Of a stretch of 64,000 nt of DNA, positions 9,229 to 17,985 are shown piece by piece. Position 1 is the stretch's first letter. Each line of letters starts with the position of its first letter. This DNA comes from Myxococcus fulvus. GTDB taxonomy: Bacteria > Myxococcota > Myxococcia > Myxococcales > Myxococcaceae. The notes beneath the pieces are model-generated. The model saw nothing but the letters and a program-made list of their open reading frames with translations. It searched no databases and was not told where the DNA came from. The translations under genes and the position numbers were made by a program. The DNA is taken from positions 124,001 through 188,000 of the forward strand of contig NZ_FOIB01000004.1 of NCBI RefSeq assembly GCF_900111765.1. The letters run 5' to 3'.

Positions 9229-11064
9229 ATGAAGACCCCCGCGACCCTGGGGTGGCTGCTCTCGCTGGTGATGCTCGGCGGGTGCTCCGCCCTCTTCGAT
9301 TCTGGTGGTGACACCGGCAGCAACTCGGACCGGCTCACCGCGCCGTTCGAGCCGCACGTGGACCTGCTCGCGGACGTCAACCGCGACGGCGTGGTCGACG
9401 AGCGTGACGAAGCCGGCGAGGAGACCTGGAGCGCCGAGCGTGGCGCCATCTTCCTGGCCAACATCGACGACGACCAGAAGGCGTGTCCCTTCAGTCCGTC
9501 CTTCACCCAGCTCAGCGACGAGCAGCTCGCCGGGTGCAACGACGCGCAGGACACCGAGGTCAACGGCGAGGAGGACTTGAAGGACCTCGCGCGGCTGCGC
9601 GTCGCGCCGTGGCCCGGAGCGCCGAGCTACGCGGTGGGCAGCGTGTCCGTGACGGGCGCGGGCGCGGACAAGGTGCGCCTGTTCAAGCGCATGGACGGGG
9701 AGTTCCTGTCGTTCCGCATCGCCAACGTGCTGCCGCTGTCGGCCCGGGATTTGCGCGAGGGCGTGGACCTGGCCATCGAGGCGAACGACATCGTCCGGGA
9801 CGCCGCGGTGTGGGATGGCCGCGTGGAGGTGACGCTGACCGTCTACCACGTGGACCGGCCGCAGGAGCTGTTCCGGGACACGGTGATGATGCGCGTGGCG
9901 CCCGTGGTGCTGTTCCATCACCTGACGCCGGTGCGCAACGTCTACGTGTCGCGCCTGGACACCGAGGCGTCGGCGCTGTTCCGCGAGGATTTGGGCGGCG
10001 CGCTCGCCAGCTCGCGGGAGCCCACGCTCTTCTCCGAGTTCGCGGTGGATGACCTGTGGGCCCAGGACTACTTCGAGCCCGCGTACATGGCGCTGCCCAC
10101 CGAGGGCGGCGGCCAGCACGTCATCCAGGTCAACCTGCGCTCGGCCAACGTCAACTCGAACGAGCGCCCGGTGCCGCTGCGCGAGGCCGGACGCATCGTC
10201 TACTGGCTGCGCGGCCGGGACCAGGCGGCGGTGCAGCAATACCAGTCGGGCCTGTCGCCCGAATCGCAGACGCTCAACTCCATGGGCAACACGGAGGTCA
10301 TCCCGCCCTACGAGAAGGACGGCGTGAAGTATCCCCTGGGCCGGCTCCTGCGCGGCCGGGGCCCCGACTCCGAGCCCGACTTCCAGTTGGACCCGAGCTT
10401 CACGCGGATGCTCGACGCGCAGGCCGTCCAGCCGGTGGTGTACCTGGACACCTCCTGGCTCGCCGTGGCGCACGTCGATGAGACGGTCAGCTTCCTGCCG
10501 GTGGACTCACCGCGCGGATGGATTGCCCTGGTGGCCGACCCCGCCCTCGCGCGACGCATGCTGATGGACGCACAGGCGCGCGGGCATGGCGAGGTGAAGC
10601 TCTTCGAGGGCAAGCACTGGGTGATGGAGCAGCCCGCGGAGATGACGGTGTCGACGCTGCTGGACCACGCCGGGGTGATGGACACCAACGCGATGGCCGC
10701 GCTCGAAATCGAGGAGCAGCTGGCCGTGCTCCGCGAGGAGACGGGAATCACCGACGCGGAGATCATCCGCGTGCCCTTCCTCTTCCAGAGCACGACCAAC
10801 GGCGCGTCGGCGCTGCAGCCCGGCACGGTCAATCTGCTGTCGGTGTCCCGCTCGCTCGTCATCGCGCCGGACCCGCATGGCCCCGTCATCGACGGGAAGG
10901 ACCTGTTCAAGGCGCAGCTGGAGCAGGCCCTGGCACCGCACGGCATCCGCGTGCACTGGTCCGACACCTGGGACCTCTACCACGTGGGGGGTGGTGAGGT
11001 GCATTGCGCGACGAACAGCGCGCGCGTCCCGTCCCCCGTGAAGTGGTGGGAGGGCGGCCGATGA
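9229..11064 (+). CDS. Protein-arginine deiminase (PAD)-type lipoprotein
   Basis: A 611-residue protein with lipobox LGGC at Cys18; TGGAG lies 7 bases before the chosen ATG. After the lipobox, residues about 35-100 carry an acidic segment reading DLLADVNRDGVVDERDEAGEE, which looks calcium-binding, a fitting trait because PADs are calcium-activated. The catalytic C-terminal half shows the animal-type PAD residues in order: DDLWAQD (Asp280), HVDE (His415 and Asp417) and the nucleophile in GEVHCATN (Cys593). The family converts peptidyl-arginine to citrulline. As a lipoprotein it would act on envelope or extracellular proteins, which is inference. It overlaps the HEAT-repeat gene by ATGA, so the two are translationally coupled. 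Confidence 0.88.
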   Translation: MKTPATLGWLLSLVMLGGCSALFDSGGDTGSNSDRLTAPFEPHVDLLADVNRDGVVDERDEAGEETWSAERGAIFLANIDDDQKACPFSPSFTQLSDEQLAGCNDAQDTEVNGEEDLKDLARLRVAPWPGAPSYAVGSVSVTGAGADKVRLFKRMDGEFLSFRIANVLPLSARDLREGVDLAIEANDIVRDAAVWDGRVEVTLTVYHVDRPQELFRDTVMMRVAPVVLFHHLTPVRNVYVSRLDTEASALFREDLGGALASSREPTLFSEFAVDDLWAQDYFEPAYMALPTEGGGQHVIQVNLRSANVNSNERPVPLREAGRIVYWLRGRDQAAVQQYQSGLSPESQTLNSMGNTEVIPPYEKDGVKYPLGRLLRGRGPDSEPDFQLDPSFTRMLDAQAVQPVVYLDTSWLAVAHVDETVSFLPVDSPRGWIALVADPALARRMLMDAQARGHGEVKLFEGKHWVMEQPAEMTVSTLLDHAGVMDTNAMAALEIEEQLAVLREETGITDAEIIRVPFLFQSTTNGASALQPGTVNLLSVSRSLVIAPDPHGPVIDGKDLFKAQLEQALAPHGIRVHWSDTWDLYHVGGGEVHCATNSARVPSPVKWWEGGR

Positions 11065-11975
11065 GCTCCGCGCTGTCACACGGCCCGCGCGCCGTCGTGT
11101 CGTTGATGTTGATGCTGCTCACCCTGCCCGCCCTCGCGCAGACGGAGGGCCTGGGCGCGCTGCGCGAGGAGGTGGCGAAGGCGCGTCAGCAGACGCCCGA
11201 GGCCTTCACGCGCCTGGAGGCGGCCGTCGCCCAGGTGGGCGTCTGGGATGCACGCAAGCGAGGGACACTCGCCGCCGTCGCGCCGCTGTTCCGCCAGCTC
11301 GGCCCCCAGGGGCTGTGGCCCATGGTGGAGCGGCTCGCGTTCGACACGGGGCAGGCGCCCCAGCCCGAGCGCGACTCCGCGAAGCTGGCCCTTCAAGTGG
11401 GGATGATTGAAGCCACCGGCGAGCTGCGGGACGCGCGGCTGTTGCCCTTGTGGAGGTACCTGCTCGAGGGCCCGGAGACCCGACGTCCCGCGCGCCGCGC
11501 GGCCGCGACGGCGCTGGCGAAGCTGGAGTCCGACGAGGCCGCGCTGCTGCTCGTCACGCTGTCTCGCGAGCCGGGCACACGGGGGCTCACGGTGCTGCGC
11601 GCCATGGGGTCCTGCCGCAGGCTGACGGTGGCGCAGCGACTGGCGGAGGCGCTCGCGGCCCGGCCCGAGCCGGAGGTCGCCCGCCGCGTCGCGCAGGCGC
11701 TGGGAGACATCGGCTCCGCGTGGGCCTGGAAGACGCCGCAGGTGAAGCACCGCGAGGAGGAGGGCGCCGTTCGCCGCGTGGCCGCGGAGGCCCTGGTCCA
11801 CGCGTGGCTGGACTACACGGGGGACACCCAGCGCGCCCTCACCCAGGCGGTGCTGCGCGTGGACGCGCCGGAGACGCTGACGCTCATCCAGTCGGCCCGG
11901 ACGCGGATGCCGGAGGCGCAGCGCGCGGGCCTGGGACCCCTGGAGCGACAGGTGCTCGACAACCCGCTGCGCTGA
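11061..11975 (+). CDS. Secreted HEAT-repeat protein coupled to the deiminase
   Basis: A 304-residue protein whose ATG overlaps the TGA of the deiminase gene. A signal peptide ends near residue 29 (LMLMLLTLPALAQ). The mature part is alpha-helical with HEAT-like pairs, for example DARLLPLWRYLLEG...ARRAAATALAKLESDEAALLL, then RLAEALAARPEPEVARRVAQALGDIG and VRRVAAEALVHAWLDYTGD. HEAT arrays bind proteins; the tight coupling suggests it is a periplasmic partner, substrate adaptor or inhibitor of the deiminase. No catalytic motif is visible. It ends 6 bases from the convergent response-regulator stop. Confidence 0.8.
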   Translation: MSSALSHGPRAVVSLMLMLLTLPALAQTEGLGALREEVAKARQQTPEAFTRLEAAVAQVGVWDARKRGTLAAVAPLFRQLGPQGLWPMVERLAFDTGQAPQPERDSAKLALQVGMIEATGELRDARLLPLWRYLLEGPETRRPARRAAATALAKLESDEAALLLVTLSREPGTRGLTVLRAMGSCRRLTVAQRLAEALAARPEPEVARRVAQALGDIGSAWAWKTPQVKHREEEGAVRRVAAEALVHAWLDYTGDTQRALTQAVLRVDAPETLTLIQSARTRMPEAQRAGLGPLERQVLDNPLR

Positions 11976-11981
11976 AGGGCC

Positions 11982-12686
11982 TCAGGGCGCCTCGATTTCC
12001 ATGCGGTAGCCCACGCCGCGCACCGTCTGGATGGCGAAGCGCGAGGCGCTGTTCCACCCCAGCTTCTTCTTCAAGCTGGAGACGAAGTTGTCCACGGTGT
12101 GCGGGTCCACGACGACGTCGCGCCCCCACACCGCGTCCAGGATGTCGTCGCGGCGCAGCACCCGCTCGCGCTCCTTCACCAGGAAGGCCAGCAGGTCGAA
12201 CTCCGTGCGCGTCAGCTCCACGCTCGCGCCGTCGGGGTTCTCCACCTTGCGGCGGTCCAGGTCCATCCGGTAGCCGCCGAAGCGCACCTGCTTCGCGGGC
12301 GCGGCGCCTCCCGAGCGGCGCACCAGCGCGCCCACTCGCGCGAGCAGCTCCCGCAGGCGGTAGGGCTTGCCCAGGTAGTCCTGCGCGCCCGCCTCGAAGC
12401 CGCGCACCACGTCGTCCTCCAGCGTGCGCGCGGTGAGCATCAACACCGGCGTGCCGACGCCCTCCTCGCGCAGCGCGCGGCACAGCGAGTAGCCGTCGCC
12501 GTCCGGCAGCATCACGTCCAGGAGGATGAGCTGGAAGGCGCCCCGGGAGAGGTGCTCGCGGGCCTCACGCACGGTGGAGGCCTCCTCCACGGCGTAACCG
12601 CCCTGGTGCTCCAGGCTGTCACGCAGCGCGAGCCGCAGGTTCGGGTCGTCCTCCACGAGGAGGATGGTGGGCTGGGTGGGGTTCAT
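11982..12686 (-). CDS. OmpR/PhoB-type response regulator
   Basis: A 234-residue protein. Receiver domain at about residues 7-120: acidic pair in LLVEDDPNL, phospho-acceptor Asp in LLDVMLPDGDG, Thr/Lys in MLTART and GKPYRLREL. Winged-helix DNA-binding domain at about 140-232, with LTRTEFDLLAFLVKERERV, VDNFVSSLKKKLG and RGVGYRMEI. Its ATG overlaps the stop of the upstream kinase gene (ATGA), so it is the cognate partner. The output genes are not evident; the YfbK-like gene at the head of the operon hints at envelope sensing. Confidence 0.95.
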   Translation of the reverse strand: MNPTQPTILLVEDDPNLRLALRDSLEHQGGYAVEEASTVREAREHLSRGAFQLILLDVMLPDGDGYSLCRALREEGVGTPVLMLTARTLEDDVVRGFEAGAQDYLGKPYRLRELLARVGALVRRSGGAAPAKQVRFGGYRMDLDRRKVENPDGASVELTRTEFDLLAFLVKERERVLRRDDILDAVWGRDVVVDPHTVDNFVSSLKKKLGWNSASRFAIQTVRGVGYRMEIEAP

Positions 12687-14506
12687 ATCGTCGCAGTCGC
12701 AGGAAACGAGAGCTCGAAGGTGGTGCCTTCGGGACTGGAGGCCACCACGCGCAGGGTGCCTCCGTGAAGACGCATGATGCGGCGGCACAGCGCCAGGCCC
12801 AGGCCGCTGCCCGGCACCTCGCGGCCCTGGCCCGGCAGGCGGACGAACTCGCCGAAGACGCGCTCCCAGTCCTGGGGCGGAATGCCCACGCCGTTGTCGG
12901 AGAAGCGCACGCGCCCGCCGGGCAGCGCCTCCACGCGCAGGCGCACCGGCTGCCGGGTGTTGTAGGCGCACGCGTTGCGCGCGAGGTTGGAGAGCAGCAG
13001 GCGCAACAGCTGCGAGTCGGCGCGCAGGGACAGCTCGCCCACGTGCGCCTCCAGCTCCACGGGGACCTTGGACCAGGCCTCCAAATCGCGGCGCATCAGC
13101 GCCACCAGCTCCTCCAGGCGCACCGGCTCCAGCCGCGCCACCCAGCGGCCCTTGTCGATGCGATTGAAGGACAGCAGGTTCTCCACCAGGAAGCCCAGGC
13201 CGTCCGCCTCGCGCACGATGCGGCCCGGGTAGTCGCGCGCCTCGGCGCCCTCGGCCAGCCGCCACTCGAGCGTCTCCGCGAGCAGGCGGATGGAGGCCAG
13301 CGGCGTGCGCAGCTCGTGGGACACCGTGGCCACGAAGTCGCTCTTCAGCTCCAGGAAGCGGTACTTGCGGTGCTGCGCGAGGAAGGCCAGCGCGGCGATG
13401 CCCACCGCCAGCCCCGCGCACGACAGCACCATGCCCGTCTTCAGCCGGTAGCGCCGCTCCAGCGCCGTCTCGGCGCGCGCCCACTCGGGCGTCACCACCG
13501 ACAAGGGCAGCGCGTCCACGGCCACCACGGGCGCGTCACCGAGCAGCTTCACCGTTCCTTCGACGTCCAGGAGCCCACGCTCGCGCATCTCCTGGGTGAG
13601 CGACGCGAGCAGCACCCCCGCGTCCACCGCCACGCCGCGCACCTGGTTGCCACCGCGCGGCTCCAGGTACCACCCCGTGCGCACCAGGGTCGGACCGGGG
13701 AGCGCGTCCGGCAGCGGCAAGGGGCTCTTCACGAGCTCACTCGCGCGGGCCCGCAAGTCCTCGACAGGCGCGCCCACCTTCGACGAGAGCGCCGCCACGC
13801 GCGTGAGCAGGAACTGGAAGTCCGTGGGCGTGAAGCGCGAGCGGCGCGACAACAGCAGGCGCTGCAAGCCATCCAGCCGGCCCCCGCGTCCATCCGACAG
13901 GCCCTCGCGCACCAGGGCCTGCATGAGCTGCGGCACCGGGTCGCCCTTCTCCGCCAGGGCCTCCAGCACCACGAGCAGACCGGGCACATCCCGGGTCGAG
14001 GCGAGCACGTATTGCGAGCGGTGCTGGAGCAGCGCCATCAGCGCCACCGTGGAGGCGCGTCGGTCGCCCCGGGACAGCGCCGTCTCCACCGCGCGGGTCC
14101 TCGCGAGCCGCTCCGCCCACGGGTCGTCCTTGTCCTCCGCCACCTCGGTGCCCGCGCGCAGCCGCGCGTACCGCTCGCTCGCGGGGGCGTCCTCGCCGGT
14201 GTCGTGGAGCGCCAGCCGGGGCAGCACCTGGGTACCGCGCTCGCGCAGGTAGAGGCCCGCGGCGGGCGCCAGGGGGTCCGTCACCGCGGCCTCCAGCGCG
14301 GGCCTCGCCGCCTCCAAGCGGTCTCGCAACGTCTGCGTCAGGGACGCGCGGGCGTACTGCTCCAGGGCCTCGCGCCGCGAGTCGAGCGAGCGCCGGGCGT
14401 CCTCGCGCTCCTCGGCGAAGATGCGGTGCAGGGAGCCCAGTCCCCAGGCGAGCCCGAGGAGGCCGAGCACCAGCGCGACGAGCATGGGCAGCAGCCGGCG
14501 GAGCAT
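12683..14506 (-). CDS. Membrane sensor histidine kinase
   Basis: A 607-residue protein. TM1 at residues 4-25 and TM2 near residues 345-370 (GMVLSCAGLAVGIAALAFLA) bracket a periplasmic or extracytoplasmic sensor region of about 320 residues that matches nothing I recognise. The HisKA H-box is FVATVSHELRTPLASI (His near 395). The ATPase domain follows with N-box NLARNACAYN, G1 FSDNGVGIPP and G2 GSGLGLALCRRI. All catalytic boxes are intact. The gene starts 8 bases after the YfbK-like gene stops and overlaps the response regulator by 4 bases. The sensor has an unusually long charged helical part right after TM1 (EEREDARRSLDSRREALEQYARASL). Confidence 0.93.
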   Translation of the reverse strand: MLRRLLPMLVALVLGLLGLAWGLGSLHRIFAEEREDARRSLDSRREALEQYARASLTQTLRDRLEAARPALEAAVTDPLAPAAGLYLRERGTQVLPRLALHDTGEDAPASERYARLRAGTEVAEDKDDPWAERLARTRAVETALSRGDRRASTVALMALLQHRSQYVLASTRDVPGLLVVLEALAEKGDPVPQLMQALVREGLSDGRGGRLDGLQRLLLSRRSRFTPTDFQFLLTRVAALSSKVGAPVEDLRARASELVKSPLPLPDALPGPTLVRTGWYLEPRGGNQVRGVAVDAGVLLASLTQEMRERGLLDVEGTVKLLGDAPVVAVDALPLSVVTPEWARAETALERRYRLKTGMVLSCAGLAVGIAALAFLAQHRKYRFLELKSDFVATVSHELRTPLASIRLLAETLEWRLAEGAEARDYPGRIVREADGLGFLVENLLSFNRIDKGRWVARLEPVRLEELVALMRRDLEAWSKVPVELEAHVGELSLRADSQLLRLLLSNLARNACAYNTRQPVRLRVEALPGGRVRFSDNGVGIPPQDWERVFGEFVRLPGQGREVPGSGLGLALCRRIMRLHGGTLRVVASSPEGTTFELSFPATATI

Positions 14507-14514
14507 CGTCGCGG

Positions 14515-15900
14515 CTACCTTCCGGAGCTCGGGAGCAGGTCGGGGTCCAGGCTCGCGCCATCCGCGCCAGGGCGCTCCTTGCGCGTGTCGAGCGTCCCCG
14601 CCTTCTTGATGAGCGTGCCCAGGCTCGCCACGTCCGGCCGGCTCACCATCGGCTCCCCCAGGTCCTGCCAGAGCGCGTGCAGCCGCGTCCAGTCGAGCGA
14701 GCGCGTCCACGGTGAGCCGCGCAGCTTCTCCGCGAAGGCGGCGGCCACGTAGGTCAGCCGCGTGTCGGCCGAGGCGCGCGCCATGGACGAGCGCAGGACG
14801 CTGGAGGGCAACAGCTTGTGCGCGCGTCGCCACATGGTGTTCTCGCCCTCCTCGTAGAGGATGCGCAGGACACCGAAGGCGATGGCCGGGGCGATCAGCT
14901 TCACCTCGTAGATGGCGGTGACGGACGCGCCCGCGGACAGGGGCACGGGGTCCGGCGTCACGTCGTCGCCGAGCGGCTCCGGCGGAGTCGCGGACGGGTT
15001 CTCGTAGCCCACCAGGCGATAGCGGGCCACCGCGCGCTTGTCGAACTCGAGCTGCACGCCCACGTCGCTGAAGGCCGCGCGCGTGCGCAGCGTCACGCGC
15101 ACCACGTGGTAGCCCTTGCGGCTGGGCGAGGGGAACCCCTCCACGTCGACGATGAACGGGCCCGCGTCCTCGCCACCCTCCTTGGGAGAGAAGCTGTTGA
15201 CGAAGTCCTCCACCCGCACCGCCTCCTCGGCCGGGAGCGAGTCGCGCTCCAGGTGGCCACGCGTCAGCGCGTACGAGGCCATGCTCACCCTCAGCGGGTA
15301 CGTGGAGGCGTTCTCCTCCTCGGTGTCGATGGTCGGGTTGACGCCATGGCCCCGCAGGTCCGAGTCGCGCAGGAACTTGCTGCCCGGCACGTAGCGGCGC
15401 TCACCGGAGCCCTCGGTGGCGAGCAGCGACACCTGGGGCAGCGCCCACGGCGGCGCGCGGTCCCGGATGTCTCCCGCGCGGGGCACCGCCATCCAGGCGA
15501 CCCCGTCCGACTCCAACCGCAGCGGCGGCGCGAACGGTGTCAGGGACGCGAAGGGATGATGGGACACGGGCAGCGCCTGGAGCGCCGCCGCCACGCTGAG
15601 CGTCCGACCCGCCTCCACGCGCACGCCCTCGCGGGTGACGGGCTGGAAGGACTCCTTCTCGAAGCGCAGCGTGTAGAGGCCCACCGGCAGGGACGTGAGT
15701 CGATACTGGCCCCGCTCATCCGTCGTCACGGTGCGCGGTGAGGGCAACACGGAGGACGCGGCGTGGACCTTCACGCCCGCCAGGGGACGCGCGTCCTGGG
15801 CCTCGGAGACCACGCCCGTCACCTCGCCCACCTGGGCCCACGCCGGAGCGGCGAGGCACAGGAGGACTCCGCAGAGGGAGCGAAGCAGGGCGCTCTTCAT
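14515..15900 (-). CDS. YfbK-like secreted protein without a vWA domain, N-terminal carboxypeptidase-regulatory-like domain
   Basis: A 461-residue protein with a signal peptide ending AWAQ near residue 23; an in-frame GTG 21 bases upstream is an alternative start. Residues about 26-105 form a carboxypeptidase-regulatory-like beta domain (VTGVVSEAQDARPLAGVKVHA, GQYRLTSLPVGLYTLRF). Residues about 200-270 match the N-terminal domain of YfbK-type vWA proteins (MASYALTRGHL, LPAEEAVRVEDFVNSFSP). Residues from about 285 match the domain that normally follows vWA (DVGVQLEFDKRAVARYRLVGYEN, then LTYVAAAFAEKLRGS). The roughly 170-residue vWA domain expected between them is missing, with no frameshift. 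It heads an operon with a kinase and regulator, so it may be a ligand-binding or sensing accessory. Confidence 0.8.
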   Translation of the reverse strand: MKSALLRSLCGVLLCLAAPAWAQVGEVTGVVSEAQDARPLAGVKVHAASSVLPSPRTVTTDERGQYRLTSLPVGLYTLRFEKESFQPVTREGVRVEAGRTLSVAAALQALPVSHHPFASLTPFAPPLRLESDGVAWMAVPRAGDIRDRAPPWALPQVSLLATEGSGERRYVPGSKFLRDSDLRGHGVNPTIDTEEENASTYPLRVSMASYALTRGHLERDSLPAEEAVRVEDFVNSFSPKEGGEDAGPFIVDVEGFPSPSRKGYHVVRVTLRTRAAFSDVGVQLEFDKRAVARYRLVGYENPSATPPEPLGDDVTPDPVPLSAGASVTAIYEVKLIAPAIAFGVLRILYEEGENTMWRRAHKLLPSSVLRSSMARASADTRLTYVAAAFAEKLRGSPWTRSLDWTRLHALWQDLGEPMVSRPDVASLGTLIKKAGTLDTRKERPGADGASLDPDLLPSSGR

Positions 15901-16001
15901 CGAGGGCTTCACGCGGGACACCGGGCACGGCCTTCCTTGGGATGGTGCGAAGCCTGCCGCAGGCGGCCAGCCGGCATCATCACGGTTCCATCATGGCGCC
16001 G

Positions 16002-16670
16002 TCAGCCCGCCTGCTCGCCCTGCTTCTCCGCCGTGAAGGGCACATCCAGCACGGGCCGCGACTTCGCGTCCGGCAAATCGTAGTGCCACCACTCCATGCG
16101 GTTGGGCGTGAAGCCCGCGCCCAGCATCGCCTCGCGCAGCACCTCGCGATGACGGCGCGACGCCTCGGTGCCTCCCGCGTAGCCGTGGTGCGCCGCGGGC
16201 GTGAAGGTGTCGAAGGCGGTGGGCATCTCCACCTCCTGCCCGTCCAGCGTCACCAGCGTCAGGTCCACCGCGCCGCCCCGGTTGTGGTTGGAGCCCTTGC
16301 GAGGGTCCGCCACGTAGCCGGGCACGGGCATGATCTTCCACATCTCCCACTGCACCGCGCGGGGCCGGTAGCAGTCATAGACCTTGAGCCGATAGCCCTT
16401 GGGCCGGAGCACGTCCGCGGCCGCCTTCAGCTTGCGCGCGGACTCCGGCAGCAACAGACAGCGCGCCGTGTCCGGGTACACCTTCTTCTTCAGGAAGTTG
16501 TCCTCGGTCGCGTAGCGCAGGTCCAGCGCCAGGTCCTCCACCACCGTGGAGGCGTCCACCAGCGGCGAGGTGCCCGGAGCCTTCGCGGGCTTCGCCTTCC
16601 TGGGCCCCGCGTCCTCCGCGAGCGCCACGGGCGCCAGGCCCAGCGCCGCCACCAGCACCCACGTCCTCAT
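16002..16670 (-). CDS. VanX/DdpX-type D-alanyl-D-alanine dipeptidase (M15D)
   Basis: A 222-residue protein with a signal peptide ending about residue 19 ([11 protein letters not shown]). The core matches the M15D fold: [32 protein letters not shown], zinc site [13 protein letters not shown] and EWWHYDLPD with the catalytic Glu and third zinc ligand His. The family hydrolyses D-Ala-D-Ala. A signal peptide points to periplasmic recycling of wall fragments, unlike cytoplasmic VanX of resistant enterococci. No vanA or vanH gene is nearby, so resistance is not implied. GGAGG lies 7 bases before the ATG, inside the end of queC, and the ATG overlaps the queC stop (ATGA). Confidence 0.9.
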   Translation of the reverse strand: MRTWVLVAALGLAPVALAEDAGPRKAKPAKAPGTSPLVDASTVVEDLALDLRYATEDNFLKKKVYPDTARCLLLPESARKLKAAADVLRPKGYRLKVYDCYRPRAVQWEMWKIMPVPGYVADPRKGSNHNRGGAVDLTLVTLDGQEVEMPTAFDTFTPAAHHGYAGGTEASRRHREVLREAMLGAGFTPNRMEWWHYDLPDAKSRPVLDVPFTAEKQGEQAG

Positions 16671-17365
16671 GCTCCGGCCTCCACCGTGTAGCGCGTCGGG
16701 TCCGGCACGCCGGCCTCCTCGAAGCCCTTCTTGCGCAGCAGGCAGCTGTCACAGCGCCCGCAGGCGCGGCCCTGCGTGTCCGGGTCGTAGCAGGAGTGGG
16801 TGATGCCGTAGTCCACGCCCAGGCGGACGCCCTCGCGGATGATGTCCGCCTTCGTCAGGCCGGACAGCGGCGCGTGCACCGTGAAGCGCGCGCCCTCGAC
16901 GCCCGCCTTCGTCGCCAGGTTGGCCATCGCCTCGAAGGAGCGGATGAACTCCGGCCGGCAGTCGGGATAGCCGCTGTAGTCCACCGCGTTGACGCCGATG
17001 TAGATGTCCGTGGCGCCCACCACCTCCGCGAGCCCCAGCGCCAGCGAGAGGAACAGCGCGTTGCGCGCGGGCACGTACGTCACCGGGACGCCGTGGCTCA
17101 TCTCGTCCGCGGGCCGGTCCTTGGGCACGTCGATGTCCGCCGTCAGCGCGGAGCCGCCCACCTGGCGCAGGTCGATGCCCACCACCCGGAAGTCCTTCAC
17201 GCCCAGGGCCGTCGCCACCTCGCGCGCCCGCTCCAGCTCCACCGCGTGCCGCTGGCCATACGCCACCGCCAGGCACACCGGCTCGAAGCCCTTCGCCTTC
17301 GCCATGGCCACGCACGTCGTCGAGTCCAGGCCCCCCGAGGTCAGCACCACCGCACGCTTCGTCAT
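16667..17365 (-). CDS. queC: 7-cyano-7-deazaguanine synthase QueC
   Basis: A 232-residue cytoplasmic enzyme. The ATP pyrophosphatase loop is [13 protein letters not shown] at residues 5-17. The C-terminal zinc site is [17 protein letters not shown] (Cys spacing x10, x2, x2). QueC converts 7-carboxy-7-deazaguanine, ammonia and ATP to preQ0 for queuosine. No queD, queE or queF is in the window. The ATG shares a base with the stop of the upstream lipoprotein (TGATG), and the stop overlaps the dipeptidase start, so a tRNA-modification gene sits between two envelope genes. An in-frame upstream start at 17407 is rejected because GGAGGG precedes the ATG at 17365. Confidence 0.96.
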   Translation of the reverse strand: MTKRAVVLTSGGLDSTTCVAMAKAKGFEPVCLAVAYGQRHAVELERAREVATALGVKDFRVVGIDLRQVGGSALTADIDVPKDRPADEMSHGVPVTYVPARNALFLSLALGLAEVVGATDIYIGVNAVDYSGYPDCRPEFIRSFEAMANLATKAGVEGARFTVHAPLSGLTKADIIREGVRLGVDYGITHSCYDPDTQGRACGRCDSCLLRKKGFEEAGVPDPTRYTVEAGA

Positions 17366-17964
17366 CAGTCCCTCCGCACTCCCTGCACCTTGTACGCAGT
17401 CCTGCACGTCGTCGGATTACACGTACACGAGCCCGGCAGGAAGACGTCCGTCAGCGCGCCGCACGCGAGCGCCACGTCGTAGCCACTCTCCGTGGGGGCC
17501 GGCGGGCTGGCGTCGGGGATGCCGCCGTCGAAGCCGTTGCAGTCGCGGTTGAGCAGCCGCGCCTGGCTGTCGCTGAAGAGCGTCACCTTCAGTGACTCTT
17601 CAATCTGGGAGTCCTTGCAGGTGCTGCCGCAAGAGGAACGCAGCGACGTCGCGCGGAGCATGGAGTCGACCTGCTGCCCGTCGAACTTCGCGTCGCGGTT
17701 GTAGCCCTGCACGGTGAGCCAGCCCGTGCCGCCGTCGTCGTTGCGGGAGAACGTGCCCTCGAAGCGGAACACGCCCGCGTCGTCCACCTGCGCGAACTCC
17801 GGCATGGAGGCGTCGCAGGTGGTGTTCGCCGGGTCCAGGCGGGCCTCGAACTGGAAGGTGCCCAGGAACTGGTTGCCTGGGTACACCGGGTCCGTGTTGC
17901 AGGCCATGGCCGCGACGACAGCGGCGGCGGGGAGGACGGAGAGCAGCAGGGGCTTCAGGCGCAT
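17365..17964 (-). CDS. Small lipoprotein of unknown function
   Basis: A 199-residue protein. The signal peptide has a lipobox-like VAAMAC with Cys near residue 22. The mature part has several Cys residues ([45 protein letters not shown]), consistent with disulfides in the periplasm, and beta-type strands such as [11 protein letters not shown] and [13 protein letters not shown]. No family recognised. It is the first gene of a coupled trio with queC and the dipeptidase, and starts 21 bases after the giant TPR gene stops. Confidence 0.8.
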   Translation of the reverse strand: MRLKPLLLSVLPAAAVVAAMACNTDPVYPGNQFLGTFQFEARLDPANTTCDASMPEFAQVDDAGVFRFEGTFSRNDDGGTGWLTVQGYNRDAKFDGQQVDSMLRATSLRSSCGSTCKDSQIEESLKVTLFSDSQARLLNRDCNGFDGGIPDASPPAPTESGYDVALACGALTDVFLPGSCTCNPTTCRTAYKVQGVRRD

Positions 17965-17985
17965 ACGGCCAGGCAGGCTACACGG

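Noticed and set aside
9067..10473. Upstream extension of the DUF1800 frame
   Set aside because: It would overlap the deiminase gene antisense, and the signal peptide with lipobox begins exactly at 9066.
12764..14752. 662-codon plus-strand open frame across the kinase gene
   Set aside because: Gln/His/Arg-rich composition typical of the reverse strand of GC-rich genes; all kinase boxes lie on the minus strand.
16002..16670. Glycopeptide-resistance gene
   Set aside because: VanX-type fold but with a signal peptide and no vanA, vanH or vanRS nearby; wall recycling is more likely.
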